DNA of 59,393 nucleotides from Thaumarchaeota archaeon SCGC AAA007-O23 (GTDB taxonomy: Archaea; Thermoproteota; Nitrososphaeria; Nitrososphaerales; Nitrosopumilaceae): NCBI GenBank assembly GCA_000402075.1, contig ARWO01000012.1, forward strand, positions 1 through 59,393. Direction: 5' to 3'. The notes under the pieces are model-generated. The model did no database searches. It was not told where the DNA came from and worked only from the letters and a program-made list of their open reading frames with translations. Position 1 is the first letter of the stretch, and each line of letters starts with the position of its first letter. Positions 32,476 through 40,621 of the stretch are shown piece after piece. A program made the position numbers and the translations under genes.

Positions 32476-33093
32476 TTACCAAGTTTGGTAATATCGATCA
32501 ATATTCATTGCGTTTATCGCTGAAAGAGAGAATTTTTTGTCTTGTTCTTTGATTATCGTAAAAGAAGCATTTGCAATAATCAGTTCAAACAAAGTTTCTG
32601 GTAATAGATTCATCACTTTAGCAAGCATCGATTTGATAGGATCCATGTGTGTCACAAGTATCACATTTTCATTCTTGTGCTTCTTCAGCACATGATCGAC
32701 CATGTCTAGAACACGTTTTTGGACATCTGGAAATGTTTCAACTTCATGCTCAGCAATAACAGGATCGTTTTCATAAAACTTCAAAAATATATTGCCATAT
32801 TTTGCAAACATATCATCATAATTCATACGAGTAAACTTACCCATGTCTATTTCTGTAAGTCTTTCATCTAATACAACTTCTAATGAACGATTTTTTGCAA
32901 CAATTTCTGCTGTATGGCTTGCGCGTTCTATCGGGCTTGAATATATAGCAGATATGTCAAGAGGTTTGAGATATTTTGCTATTTGTTCTGCCTGTTCTAT
33001 ACCTGTTTTAGTCAAATGTACACCCTCAGTTCTACCTGCAAGAATTCGCTTAGCGTTATTTTCCGCCTGTGCATGTCTTAGGAATATTATCAT
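32476..33093 (-). CDS. Histidine phosphatase-family protein
   Basis: The protein has about 205 residues. The N-terminal MIIFLRHAQAENNAKRILAGR carries the catalytic RHG-type motif (here RHAQ), with the phosphorylated His at position 7. YSSPIERASHTAEI, LTEIDMGKFTRM and VTHMDPIKSML complete the family pattern. Members include phosphoglycerate mutases and broad phosphatases, and the substrate is not evident. The frame continues to a GTG at 33117, but the ATG at 33093 is the natural start. Confidence 0.87.
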   Translation of the reverse strand: MIIFLRHAQAENNAKRILAGRTEGVHLTKTGIEQAEQIAKYLKPLDISAIYSSPIERASHTAEIVAKNRSLEVVLDERLTEIDMGKFTRMNYDDMFAKYGNIFLKFYENDPVIAEHEVETFPDVQKRVLDMVDHVLKKHKNENVILVTHMDPIKSMLAKVMNLLPETLFELIIANASFTIIKEQDKKFSLSAINAMNIDRYYQTW

Positions 33094-33120
33094 TTTCCAC
33101 TCGCTTTGATTTCCCACATA

Positions 33121-33132
33121 GAGATAATAATA
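33121..33132. promoter_or_regulatory. TATA-like stretch between the phosphatase and npdG
   Basis: GAGATAATAATA is centred about 25 nt before the npdG ATG (33152) and about 33 nt before the phosphatase ATG (33093) on the other strand. It is the only TATA-like region in this short divergent gap. Confidence 0.35.
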
Positions 33133-33151
33133 ACATTGTTAGATTCACTTC

Positions 33152-33823
33152 ATGAAAATTGGTATAATTGGTGGCACAGGAGGAATGGGTAAAGGTTTTG
33201 CAATAAGATGGTGTAAAAAACATGAAGTGATAATTGGTTCTCGTGATGCAGAACGGGCGGCAACTGCTGCAAATGAATATTCTGGTCTAGCAAAAGATGC
33301 TTATGGAAACATTAATGGAACAATTTCAGGAAAGGATAATCTTTCAGTTGCAAAAGAATCAGAGGTTTTGATTTTATCAATCCCATATGAAAATATTGAT
33401 GCAACCTGCTCACAGCTGTTATCTGAGATTAGCGATCAATGTGTTGTAATTTCACCTATTGTTCCAATGACAAAAACTGATGTCGGTTTTGAATGCATAG
33501 CAATCAAAGACAATAAGGCATTTTCACACCAAACAGTTGAGAAACATATGAAAGATAAAACGAAATTAGTTTCTGCGTTTCATGTAATTTCAGAAAAAAA
33601 ACTTGTTAATCCTACCTTATCTTTAGATTATGATATTTTTGTTGTTGGTGATGATAAAGATTCAGTCGAGGTAGTCAATGGTTTAATTAACGAAATCGAT
33701 GGGTTACGCCCAATTTACTTGGGTCCTGGTGTATTGTCATACCTTGTTGAAATGTCAACTCCACTACTACTAAATGCGATGATTAGAAATAAAATGAAAA
33801 ATCCTGGAATTAAACTTGTTTAA
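33152..33823 (+). CDS. npdG: F420-dependent NADP reductase family protein
   Basis: The enzyme class transfers hydride between F420H2 and NADP. The 223-residue protein begins with the nucleotide-binding MKIGIIGGTGGMGKGFAIRW and has GSRD as the NADP-phosphate-binding segment. ILSIPYENI, SPIVPM and SAFHVISEKKL follow, as in Fno/NpdG. Thaumarchaeota make F420, so the assignment fits. It is transcribed alone or with the small membrane protein that follows 24 nt later. Confidence 0.9.
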   Translation: MKIGIIGGTGGMGKGFAIRWCKKHEVIIGSRDAERAATAANEYSGLAKDAYGNINGTISGKDNLSVAKESEVLILSIPYENIDATCSQLLSEISDQCVVISPIVPMTKTDVGFECIAIKDNKAFSHQTVEKHMKDKTKLVSAFHVISEKKLVNPTLSLDYDIFVVGDDKDSVEVVNGLINEIDGLRPIYLGPGVLSYLVEMSTPLLLNAMIRNKMKNPGIKLV

Positions 33824-33847
33824 GATATACAAATAGAAAAAATAGTC

Positions 33848-34084
33848 ATGAGTGAAGAATATCCTCGCCGTGGAAGAAATTGGCTAACAGCTATGGGTGT
33901 TTTATTTTTAGTTGTTGCAACGGTGACATTAGTTAGAGATATTATTATTTGGAGCCCTGATTTTGTTGTTGAGTTTTTTTTCAATTCGGAAATTAATGCC
34001 CAAAAAGTTTCACTAGGAGCAATCACGTTTGGAGCGTTTATGGTAACGTTAGGATTTGCAAAGAAAAATATCCAGGCAAGATGA
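33848..34084 (+). CDS. Small two-helix membrane protein
   Basis: The 78-residue protein of unknown function has an N-terminal basic stretch (MSEEYPRRGRNW) and two hydrophobic helices (about residues 12-34 and 52-70), ending KKNIQAR. The ATG lies 24 nt after npdG, so co-transcription is likely. No family recognised. Confidence 0.7.
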   Translation: MSEEYPRRGRNWLTAMGVLFLVVATVTLVRDIIIWSPDFVVEFFFNSEINAQKVSLGAITFGAFMVTLGFAKKNIQAR

Positions 34085-34106
34085 ATTTCTTCAAAGCTAA
34101 AATATG

Positions 34107-35291
34107 CTAAGACTTGTAACCGCTGACAAAATCTTCAATTTTGTCTAGGGCAGAATTTAGGATTTTCATGTTTGGAAGAAATACCAATCTAAAATATCCA
34201 CTACCATATTTAGTACCAAAGCCAGAGCCATGAACAGCAAGCACTCCCTTTGACTTTAATAAATTTAGGACAAATTCTTTGTCTGACTTGAATGGATTAT
34301 TTTCTATTTTTGGAAATGCGTAAAATGCCCCTTTTGGATTAGAACACGAAATTCCTGGCATTGAATTTAATCTGCTAACAACCAAATCTCTGTGTTTTTT
34401 TAATTCAGTTACAAATTCAGATATGTATTCTTGCGGTCCTCGTAGAGATTCTAACGCAGCATACTGGGCTGGATGGTTTGTTGATATTCTAACACGAGCC
34501 AATTTTGGTAAATGTTCTCTAATGGAATCAAGTTGTGGTGAATTGTTAAATGCGATGTATCCTACCCTCCATCCAGACATCAAGTGCACTTTAGAAAATC
34601 CATTTAAGATAATAACAGGAGAATTGCCTGCAACTTTACCAATTCCTACAAATTTTTTATCAAATACAATCTGGTCGTAAATTTCATCACAAATAATGTA
34701 CAAGTTGTTCTCATTTGCAACATCAATTAATTGTTTGAGCGAACTCTCATCAAATACAGCACCGGTTGGATTGTTGGGGCTGATAAGACAAATTGCAACT
34801 GTTTTAGATGTAATTTTTGATTTTATATCAGCGATATCAGGAGTTGAATTTTCTAGATCCACGGAAAATTCAACAGGTATTCCACCGCGTAATCTTATGT
34901 AAGATGCATATGGTGGATAGTAAGGACCTGGAAGCAAAACCTCGTCACCCTCTTCAACGATGGAGGACATAACCATATCCAATCCTTCTGAAACTCCGTT
35001 TGTAATCAAAACATCATCTGCACCAATTGAAAGACCTTTCGAGTTTTCTTTTTCGGCAATAGCAGATCGTAATTCTTGAATTCCCTCAGAAGCAGAATAA
35101 TAATTCTGATCTTTTTTTATGGCATCAATGTAAGCCTTTTTTACATTTTCAGGAGGATGAAATCCATATTGTACAGGATCACCAATATTTAGATAATCTA
35201 TTGTTTTTCCTTGTTTTTCTAAATCCTTGGCAGCTGAAACTACATCTCGTATAGCATATTCAACACCTGAAACTTTTTTTGAGACTTTCAT
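34107..35291 (-). CDS. Class I/II PLP-dependent aminotransferase
   Basis: The 394-residue fold-type I aminotransferase has the PLP-lysine motif NGFSKVHLMSGWRVGY, LISPNNPTG, ICDEIYDQI and a C-terminal FRLVFLP with the substrate-carboxylate Arg. It resembles alanine/aspartate aminotransferases such as AlaA and archaeal AspC. Substrate specificity cannot be decided here. It starts at ATG, is convergent with the small membrane protein gene and divergent from tRNA-Arg. Confidence 0.9.
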   Translation of the reverse strand: MKVSKKVSGVEYAIRDVVSAAKDLEKQGKTIDYLNIGDPVQYGFHPPENVKKAYIDAIKKDQNYYSASEGIQELRSAIAEKENSKGLSIGADDVLITNGVSEGLDMVMSSIVEEGDEVLLPGPYYPPYASYIRLRGGIPVEFSVDLENSTPDIADIKSKITSKTVAICLISPNNPTGAVFDESSLKQLIDVANENNLYIICDEIYDQIVFDKKFVGIGKVAGNSPVIILNGFSKVHLMSGWRVGYIAFNNSPQLDSIREHLPKLARVRISTNHPAQYAALESLRGPQEYISEFVTELKKHRDLVVSRLNSMPGISCSNPKGAFYAFPKIENNPFKSDKEFVLNLLKSKGVLAVHGSGFGTKYGSGYFRLVFLPNMKILNSALDKIEDFVSGYKS

Positions 35292-35333
35292 ACTTTAGAC
35301 AAATATTTAGACCTGATAAATTCTTAATTGTTT

Positions 35334-35408
35334 GGACCCGTTGCATAGCCTGGATAGTGCGGGTGGCTTCGGACCACCAGGTCAAGGGTTCGAATCCCTT
35401 CGGGCCCT
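35334..35408 (+). tRNA. tRNA-Arg (anticodon TCG) with an A3-C70 mismatch
   Basis: The anticodon stem GGTGG/CCACC encloses CTTCGGA (anticodon TCG), and the T-arm AAGGG/CCCTT surrounds TTCGAAT. The acceptor strands are GGACCCG (35334-35340) and CGGGCCC (35401-35407), which pair at six positions but give A3 opposite C70. The discriminator is T. Everything else is canonical, with no intron and no encoded CCA. Confidence 0.92.
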
Positions 35409-35477
35409 TTCGAATCAGGTTCAAAAAAATCCTGTCTTACACTTAACTATATTAGAAGATTCTTTCCTTAATTTTTT

Positions 35478-35717
35478 ATGAGTCCGGGAATAGGTCTTAT
35501 GAAAAGAAGGCTTGAAACAGAAGAATCTGCTGTCTCATTAGCTATTTCAGGAATTACAAAAAAATTCAAGGTGCAGACAAATGAAATGCGATGTTTAGAA
35601 ACAAAATATGATGATGATACAGGAGATTGGTATGTTGCACTAGGTTGGAAAGAAAAGAAAGCCATCGTAAGAATGGATTCTGTTCAAGCTACTATTTTAG
35701 AAATTAATGAAATCTAG
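35478..35717 (+). CDS. Conserved-looking small protein of unknown function
   Basis: This 79-residue soluble protein has no signal peptide. An N-terminal helix rich in charge (LMKRRLETEESAVSLAISGITKKF) is followed by a beta-rich part (MRCLETKYDDDTGDWYVALGWKEKKAIVRMD). I do not recognise the family. The last four bases (CTAG) hold both its stop and the stop of the convergent MIP18-PqqD-like gene. Confidence 0.7.
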   Translation: MSPGIGLMKRRLETEESAVSLAISGITKKFKVQTNEMRCLETKYDDDTGDWYVALGWKEKKAIVRMDSVQATILEINEI

Positions 35718-36355
35718 TTAGATTTTTTAAATTCCACGTTTGGTGAATCTGTTTGATTTGTAATAACTATCAGACCTCCTTCGTTTAGTTGTTTTAAAAG
35801 TTGCATTACTTCTTTTTCTACTTGTGAACGTTGGAGTCCTGTCTGTTGTGCAAAAAGCTCTACTAATTCTGTAACCTTTCTTTCTCCATTACATGATCTC
35901 CAAAAGTCAATGATTGCTTGGTTTACCATAAATCCCTGGTCATGTTCATTAGCTAGCATCATAGAACCATCTTCTTGTTTCACTAATTTGCCTACTCCCT
36001 GTGGTAATGCGGTTTCATAGTTGATTGGTGCAGGTGTAGATTGGTTTCCAAAGCCTTTCATTTTTGCTTTAGCATCATCAGACATCTTATCCATGGACCA
36101 TGGAGGATCCCAAACTATGTCAACTTGAACGTTATTTACACCAGGAACTTTTTTTGCATATCTAGTAACATCGTCAACCATAGTATCATGCAGTGGGCAT
36201 CCTTTGGTGGTCATTGTCATTTTAATATTAACATCATTATTTTCAGTAACATCAATTCCGTAGATTAATCCCATATCTACAATACTTAGAGGAACTTCCG
36301 GATCCATGCATTGTTTAAGGGAGTTTTTAATTTGTTCAGTACTAACTTGACTCAT
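35714..36355 (-). CDS. MIP18/DUF59 domain fused to a PqqD-like domain
   Basis: The 213-residue protein has two parts. Residues 5-95 are a MIP18/SufT-type Fe-S assembly domain with CMDPEVPLSIVDMGLIYGI, MTTKGCPLHDTM (reactive Cys) and VDIVWDPPW. After a linker, residues 125-205 (ANEHDQGFMVNQAIIDFWRS, TELVELFAQQTG, VMQLLKQLNEGGLI) look like a PqqD-type winged-helix domain, used elsewhere to present peptides to radical SAM enzymes. The fusion suggests handling of an Fe-S cluster for a bound client. The client is unknown. Confidence 0.8.
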   Translation of the reverse strand: MSQVSTEQIKNSLKQCMDPEVPLSIVDMGLIYGIDVTENNDVNIKMTMTTKGCPLHDTMVDDVTRYAKKVPGVNNVQVDIVWDPPWSMDKMSDDAKAKMKGFGNQSTPAPINYETALPQGVGKLVKQEDGSMMLANEHDQGFMVNQAIIDFWRSCNGERKVTELVELFAQQTGLQRSQVEKEVMQLLKQLNEGGLIVITNQTDSPNVEFKKSN

Positions 36356-36392
36356 ATGCTGACAAAATCATGGAATAAATAAAAACTTTCTA

Positions 36393-37427
36393 TTAATTAG
36401 CTTTGAATAATTTTTTGATAGAATCCTCATATGGTGGTTTTGCTATGCCATTTTCAGTTATAATTCCAGAAATTAGTCCTGGTGGAGTCATGTCAAAAGC
36501 AGGGTTGATCACATCAATTCCATCAGGTGCAGTTTTTTTATCTCCAATTCCAGTTACTTCGCTTGGTTTTCTTTGTTCTATTATGACGTCCTCAGGTCTG
36601 CTTTCAAGATCAAATGTTGATAATGGAGCTGCAACATAAAATGGAATATTGTGTTGTTTTGCCATAGTGGCAACTTGATATGTTCCAATTTTGTTGAATA
36701 CATGACCTGTCTGCAGAATTCGATCTGCGCCAACCACAACACCATTCACAAGACCGTTTGCCATGGTATAACCTACCGCAGTATCTGGGATTAGACTAAC
36801 ATCTATGTTGTCATGTTTTAGTTCAAATGCTGTTAATCTAGAACCTTGTTGTACTGGTCTAGTCTCTGTAGCAATAACCTTGATATTCTTCCCACTTTCT
36901 TTGGTTGCACGAATTACTCCCAACGCAGTACCATACCCAACAGTAGCTAAAGCACCTGCATTACAATGAGTCATTATTGTATCATCATCTTGAAATAATT
37001 CGGCGCCATTTTTTCCAATCTTTTTATTAGTATTGATATCTTCTTCTGCCATCTGCTTTGCCTTGGCAATTACGGTATTTCTTATTTCAGAAACTGTTTT
37101 GCCTTGCTTCGCAACCTTCATTATTGTTTCCAATCCCCAAGATAGATTGACTGCAGTGGGTCTTGTCTCAAAGAGTATTTTTTTTGCATTTTTCAAATCA
37201 GATAATAAACCTTCTAACGTTTCAGACGAGCTTTGTAACACGGCAAGTGCCATCCCAAATGCTCCTGATACTCCTATAGCTGGAGCCCCACGAACAACTA
37301 AAGTTCTAATGGCGGTAGCAACATCATTGAAATCAGTATATTTTACAAAAACTAATTCATTAGGCAGTTTGGTTTGATCAATCATAACCACAGAATCATT
37401 CTTCCACTCTACAGTACGCAGTTCCAT
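36393..37427 (-). CDS. mtnA: S-methyl-5-thioribose-1-phosphate isomerase
   Basis: MtnA isomerises methylthioribose-1-P in methionine salvage. The 344-residue protein has VRGAPAIGVSGAFGMALA, MTHCNAGALATVGYGTALG with the catalytic Cys, ETRPVQQGSRLTAFEL and VVGADRI with the catalytic Asp, plus the C-terminal PAFDMTPPGLISGIITENG. The archaeal ribose-1,5-bisphosphate isomerase is a related alternative, but the full motif set and length match MtnA better. It is divergent from the PGI/PMI gene. Confidence 0.92.
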   Translation of the reverse strand: MELRTVEWKNDSVVMIDQTKLPNELVFVKYTDFNDVATAIRTLVVRGAPAIGVSGAFGMALAVLQSSSETLEGLLSDLKNAKKILFETRPTAVNLSWGLETIMKVAKQGKTVSEIRNTVIAKAKQMAEEDINTNKKIGKNGAELFQDDDTIMTHCNAGALATVGYGTALGVIRATKESGKNIKVIATETRPVQQGSRLTAFELKHDNIDVSLIPDTAVGYTMANGLVNGVVVGADRILQTGHVFNKIGTYQVATMAKQHNIPFYVAAPLSTFDLESRPEDVIIEQRKPSEVTGIGDKKTAPDGIDVINPAFDMTPPGLISGIITENGIAKPPYEDSIKKLFKAN

Positions 37428-37535
37428 TATGATTTCAAACTAGTTAAAACCGGTTATATTACTTACCTATTTTAGTTGAAAATAACTATTGAGTAGTTAA
37501 CCATTTTATTATCCTTGAAGTTTCAATAACAACTG

Positions 37536-38546
37536 ATGAAAATTTCTGATATCCAAAGATATGATTCTAGCAAAATGTATGAAGCATATGAAAAATGGCC
37601 AGAAATATCTAAAGAAAATTATTTTTCCAATGACTTGCAAAAAATACAGTTTAAGAATATAGACCATATTGTATTTGCTGGTGTAGGAGGATCTGGTAGT
37701 ATTGGTGATGTGATATCGTCAATCCTATCAAAAAATGATATTCATGTTAATGTTGTAAAGGGATATCTTCTTCCAAAAACTGTTGACCATAACACACTAG
37801 TAGTCACAACTAGCGTTTCAGGAAATTCTAAAGAGGCTTTAACAATTTTACAAAATGTAAAAAAATCTAGGAGTAAATTCGTAGCATTTTCTTCTGGCGG
37901 TAAAATGAAAAAATACTCGATTAAAAACAAAATACCCTACTATGAAATTCCTGAAATTCATTCACCACGTGCATCTTTTCCGTGCTATCTTTATTCAATC
38001 TTAAATGTGCTTGATGATGTAATTCCCGTGAAAAAACGAGATGTTAGAGAATCAATTTCTCTGTTAATGAAAACAAGGAAAGAAATTTCTTCAACTAACC
38101 TAACAAACTCAAATCGAGCCTTATCACTGGCTAAATGGATTTCTGATTTTCCAATTATTTATTATCCTTGGGGGTTACACTCTGCTGCAATAAGATTCAA
38201 AAATTCATTACAAGAAAATGCGAAAATGCATGTATTTGCCGAGGACATAATAGAATCCTCGCATAACGGAATTGTTGCTTGGGAAAAGAGATCAAAAATT
38301 AAACCAATATTGCTCACAGGTAAGAATGATTATACAAAAACGAAAGAAAGATGGCGTGTCATAAAGGAATTTTTTAAAATGAAAAAAATACAGTATGAAG
38401 AAATTCATTCACCAAGTGGTAGTATTCTAACAAAACTTGTGAATCTAATTTATCTTTTAGATTATAGTAGTATTTACTCTGCAGTTTTATCCAAAACAGA
38501 TCCCACACCAGTCAAATCTATAGAATTCATTAAAAGCAGAATTTAA
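37536..38546 (+). CDS. Bifunctional phosphoglucose/phosphomannose isomerase
   Basis: The 336-residue protein of the archaeal PGI/PMI family has two SIS domains. It has AGVGGSGSIGDVISS, VVTTSVSGNSKEAL, AFSSGGKMKKYS and ESSHNGIVAWEK, where HN stands in the catalytic motif. It links fructose-6-P with glucose-6-P and mannose-6-P and so can feed the sugar island that begins directly downstream. Its last 39 nt recur at 49694-49732 with four synonymous changes. Confidence 0.9.
   Translation: MKISDIQRYDSSKMYEAYEKWPEISKENYFSNDLQKIQFKNIDHIVFAGVGGSGSIGDVISSILSKNDIHVNVVKGYLLPKTVDHNTLVVTTSVSGNSKEALTILQNVKKSRSKFVAFSSGGKMKKYSIKNKIPYYEIPEIHSPRASFPCYLYSILNVLDDVIPVKKRDVRESISLLMKTRKEISSTNLTNSNRALSLAKWISDFPIIYYPWGLHSAAIRFKNSLQENAKMHVFAEDIIESSHNGIVAWEKRSKIKPILLTGKNDYTKTKERWRVIKEFFKMKKIQYEEIHSPSGSILTKLVNLIYLLDYSSIYSAVLSKTDPTPVKSIEFIKSRI
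38508..38546 (+). repeat. 39-nt direct repeat, copy 1 (3' end of the PGI/PMI gene)
   Basis: These bases encode the final PVKSIEFIKSRI and stop of the PGI/PMI gene. Copy 2 is at 49694-49732. The copies differ at four positions, each the third base of a codon and each silent (two Ile codons, one Arg codon, the stop). Confidence 0.85.
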
Positions 38547-38588
38547 TTATACTAGATTCTTCCTAAAGTTTTACTGAATCGTAGCAAA

Positions 38589-39326
38589 TCAATTGTTATC
38601 ATCTTTAACATGAGTGTTGATTTTTATAAGTTCAGGATTTGCCTTGAATAGTTTAATTACATCAGATAATAAAATTGGGCGTTTTTTAATATTTGAATAT
38701 ATTTTTTGGATTAATTCAAGATCATATTTTGTATTAACCGTACAACTAAAACGAGAAAGATCTTCAGAATTTTCAATACTTGTTTGCTTAAAAATCTCAT
38801 TATTTTTATAAAAATAAGGTGTAACATGTTCTCTCTCAGATGTAAGTTTTGCATTTTTCCATGCATTTTCCAATGCAGAAAATGTGAAAACTTCAACATT
38901 ATATCCCCAAGGATATGTCTGATGGAAGGTACTGATTTGTGGTCGATCTATTGTTATATAATCATAATTATTTGATTTGAAATGTTCTACTACCGTATCT
39001 ACTATTTCATAGTCTATTAATGGATTATCTGACGTAATTCTAATTATTTCTGAAAAGTCAAATTTTTTTGCACACTGATAATATCTATCCAAAACATCTT
39101 TTTTGCTACCTCGAAAATATTTTATCTCTCTCCTTTTGACAAGTTCTACTATAACATCATCTTCTTTTTGTTCAGTTGTAGCTATTACAAGATTTTTGGT
39201 TTGCTTACTATTTTTTAATTGATTAATTACACAATCTAACATCGTATTTTCGTTATCAATCTTCATCATCACTTTCCCAGGCAGCCTTGTGGAACTCATT
39301 CTAGCCTGGAGAATACAACCAATCAT
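38589..39326 (-). CDS. SpsF/NeuA-like cytidylyltransferase (set 1)
   Basis: The 245-residue protein has the N-terminal nucleotide-binding loop CILQARMSSTRLPGKVM, VIATTEQKEDD, YFRGSKKDVLDRYY and ITSDNPLIDYEIVD. These belong to the CMP-sugar synthetase family that includes SpsF and KdsB/NeuA. With NeuB and a PseG-like protein nearby it probably activates a nonulosonic acid with CTP. It is convergent with the PGI/PMI gene. A related gene lies at 52971. Confidence 0.85.
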   Translation of the reverse strand: MIGCILQARMSSTRLPGKVMMKIDNENTMLDCVINQLKNSKQTKNLVIATTEQKEDDVIVELVKRREIKYFRGSKKDVLDRYYQCAKKFDFSEIIRITSDNPLIDYEIVDTVVEHFKSNNYDYITIDRPQISTFHQTYPWGYNVEVFTFSALENAWKNAKLTSEREHVTPYFYKNNEIFKQTSIENSEDLSRFSCTVNTKYDLELIQKIYSNIKKRPILLSDVIKLFKANPELIKINTHVKDDNN

Positions 39327-39395
39327 AAAAATTAATGATGTTTCAATAATTTATAGTGTTATTATAAAAAAAGCACAATACATAATAATCTTCTA

Positions 39396-39545
39396 ATGTT
39401 TAAACGTAAAATCTCTGTAATAATAGAATTGCGAATGAAAGCAAGGTTCAAAGAGCATAAAAATTCTAACTATTATAAGAAATATTTAATTTGGCCAACA
39501 AAAGCTCCTCCACCATGTGGAAAAAAGGGCATATTACTTTTCTGA
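39396..39545 (+). CDS. Candidate 49-residue ORF overlapping the radical SAM gene start
   Basis: A basic ORF begins MFKRKISVIIELRMKARFK and ends GKKGILLF. A TTATAAAA element at 39362-39369 lies about 30 nt upstream. It may be a small gene, a leader peptide or a remnant of a longer gene. No family recognised and no repeat evidence that it is translated. Confidence 0.25.
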   Translation: MFKRKISVIIELRMKARFKEHKNSNYYKKYLIWPTKAPPPCGKKGILLF

Positions 39546-40621
39546 CCCATACTGATATTGAACCTGCTAAACTTATCTCTATTCTTAGACAGAGCCAATC
39601 TAATTTGGCTAGTAAAAATGATAAAAAAATTTTAGAAAGTATTTTGAATGATTTTGAAAATGAGAATTTTTCATTCTTGACTACCCAAGAGAAACAGTAC
39701 TTGGAAAGAAATCCTCAAGAAAACTGGGCAAAGTATCTTATTCATAGGCATAAATTCAATTATTACGAAAATTCTCACGTATTGCCTGATTTTCCTCTTT
39801 ATCTAATACTTGAACCAGTTTCTGCCTGTAATCTAAGATGCCCATTTTGTTGGCAAATAGATGAAAAATTCACTTCAAGCAAACAGATGGGAATGATGGA
39901 ATTGAAACTTTTTAAAAAAATTATTGATGAAGCAGTTAGTTCGGGAACAGAGGCAATAACTTTAACCTGTAGAGGGGAGCCTACTCTTCATCCGCAACTC
40001 GGTGACATGTTAGAATATTGTTCTGGTAAATTTATAGAATTTAAAATGAATACAAATGCAACAAAACTGAATAACAAACTAATTCACCAGATTTTAAAGA
40101 GTGGAATGACTGATTTGGTTTTTTCTGTAGATTCGTATTATAAAGAAGAATTTGAATCACTTAGAGTAAGAGCTGTATTTGAAGAGGTTGTAGAGAATAT
40201 TAAAAATTTCAAAGAGATTAGAGATAAAGATTATCCAAACTCCGGTTGTGTGACCAGGGCAAGTGGTGTACAAGTATCAGAAAAACAAGATCCGCAAAAA
40301 TTTGAAGAGTTTTGGAAGCAATATGTAGATTTTGTGGTTATGATACGAATGATGAATAGATGGGATATTTACAATAATTCCACGGATGTAGCAGGTACTT
40401 CTCCGTGCCATTATCTTGGTAGAAGTTTGTGTATCTATTTTGATGGTTCTGTAATACCCTGTGACTATGACTATGAGGCTAAATTATCTTTAGGAAAAAT
40501 AGACGATTCGAGTATTAAGAAAATTTGGCATAACGAGAAATACAAAAAGATGTTTGATTCGCATAAAAACGGTAAACGAAATAACTACTTCCCATGTGAT
40601 AGATGTCCTGTTGGTACTTAA
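39491..40621 (+). CDS. Radical SAM enzyme with SPASM-like C-terminus
   Basis: The 376-residue protein has about 110 residues of unknown N-terminal sequence, then the [4Fe-4S] radical SAM motif CNLRCPFC (C-x3-C-x2-C), LTCRGEPTLHPQ and FKMNTNAT. The C-terminal Cys cluster (GTSPCHYLGRSLCIYFDG, VIPCDYD, FPCDRCPVG) is of the SPASM type that binds extra clusters. Its substrate is unknown; placement in a sugar island beside a Gfo/Idh oxidoreductase suggests a carbohydrate or nucleotide sugar. TTG 39491 and ATG 39515 are both possible starts; a TATTTAAT element favours the latter. Confidence 0.88.
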   Translation: MANKSSSTMWKKGHITFLTHTDIEPAKLISILRQSQSNLASKNDKKILESILNDFENENFSFLTTQEKQYLERNPQENWAKYLIHRHKFNYYENSHVLPDFPLYLILEPVSACNLRCPFCWQIDEKFTSSKQMGMMELKLFKKIIDEAVSSGTEAITLTCRGEPTLHPQLGDMLEYCSGKFIEFKMNTNATKLNNKLIHQILKSGMTDLVFSVDSYYKEEFESLRVRAVFEEVVENIKNFKEIRDKDYPNSGCVTRASGVQVSEKQDPQKFEEFWKQYVDFVVMIRMMNRWDIYNNSTDVAGTSPCHYLGRSLCIYFDGSVIPCDYDYEAKLSLGKIDDSSIKKIWHNEKYKKMFDSHKNGKRNNYFPCDRCPVGT

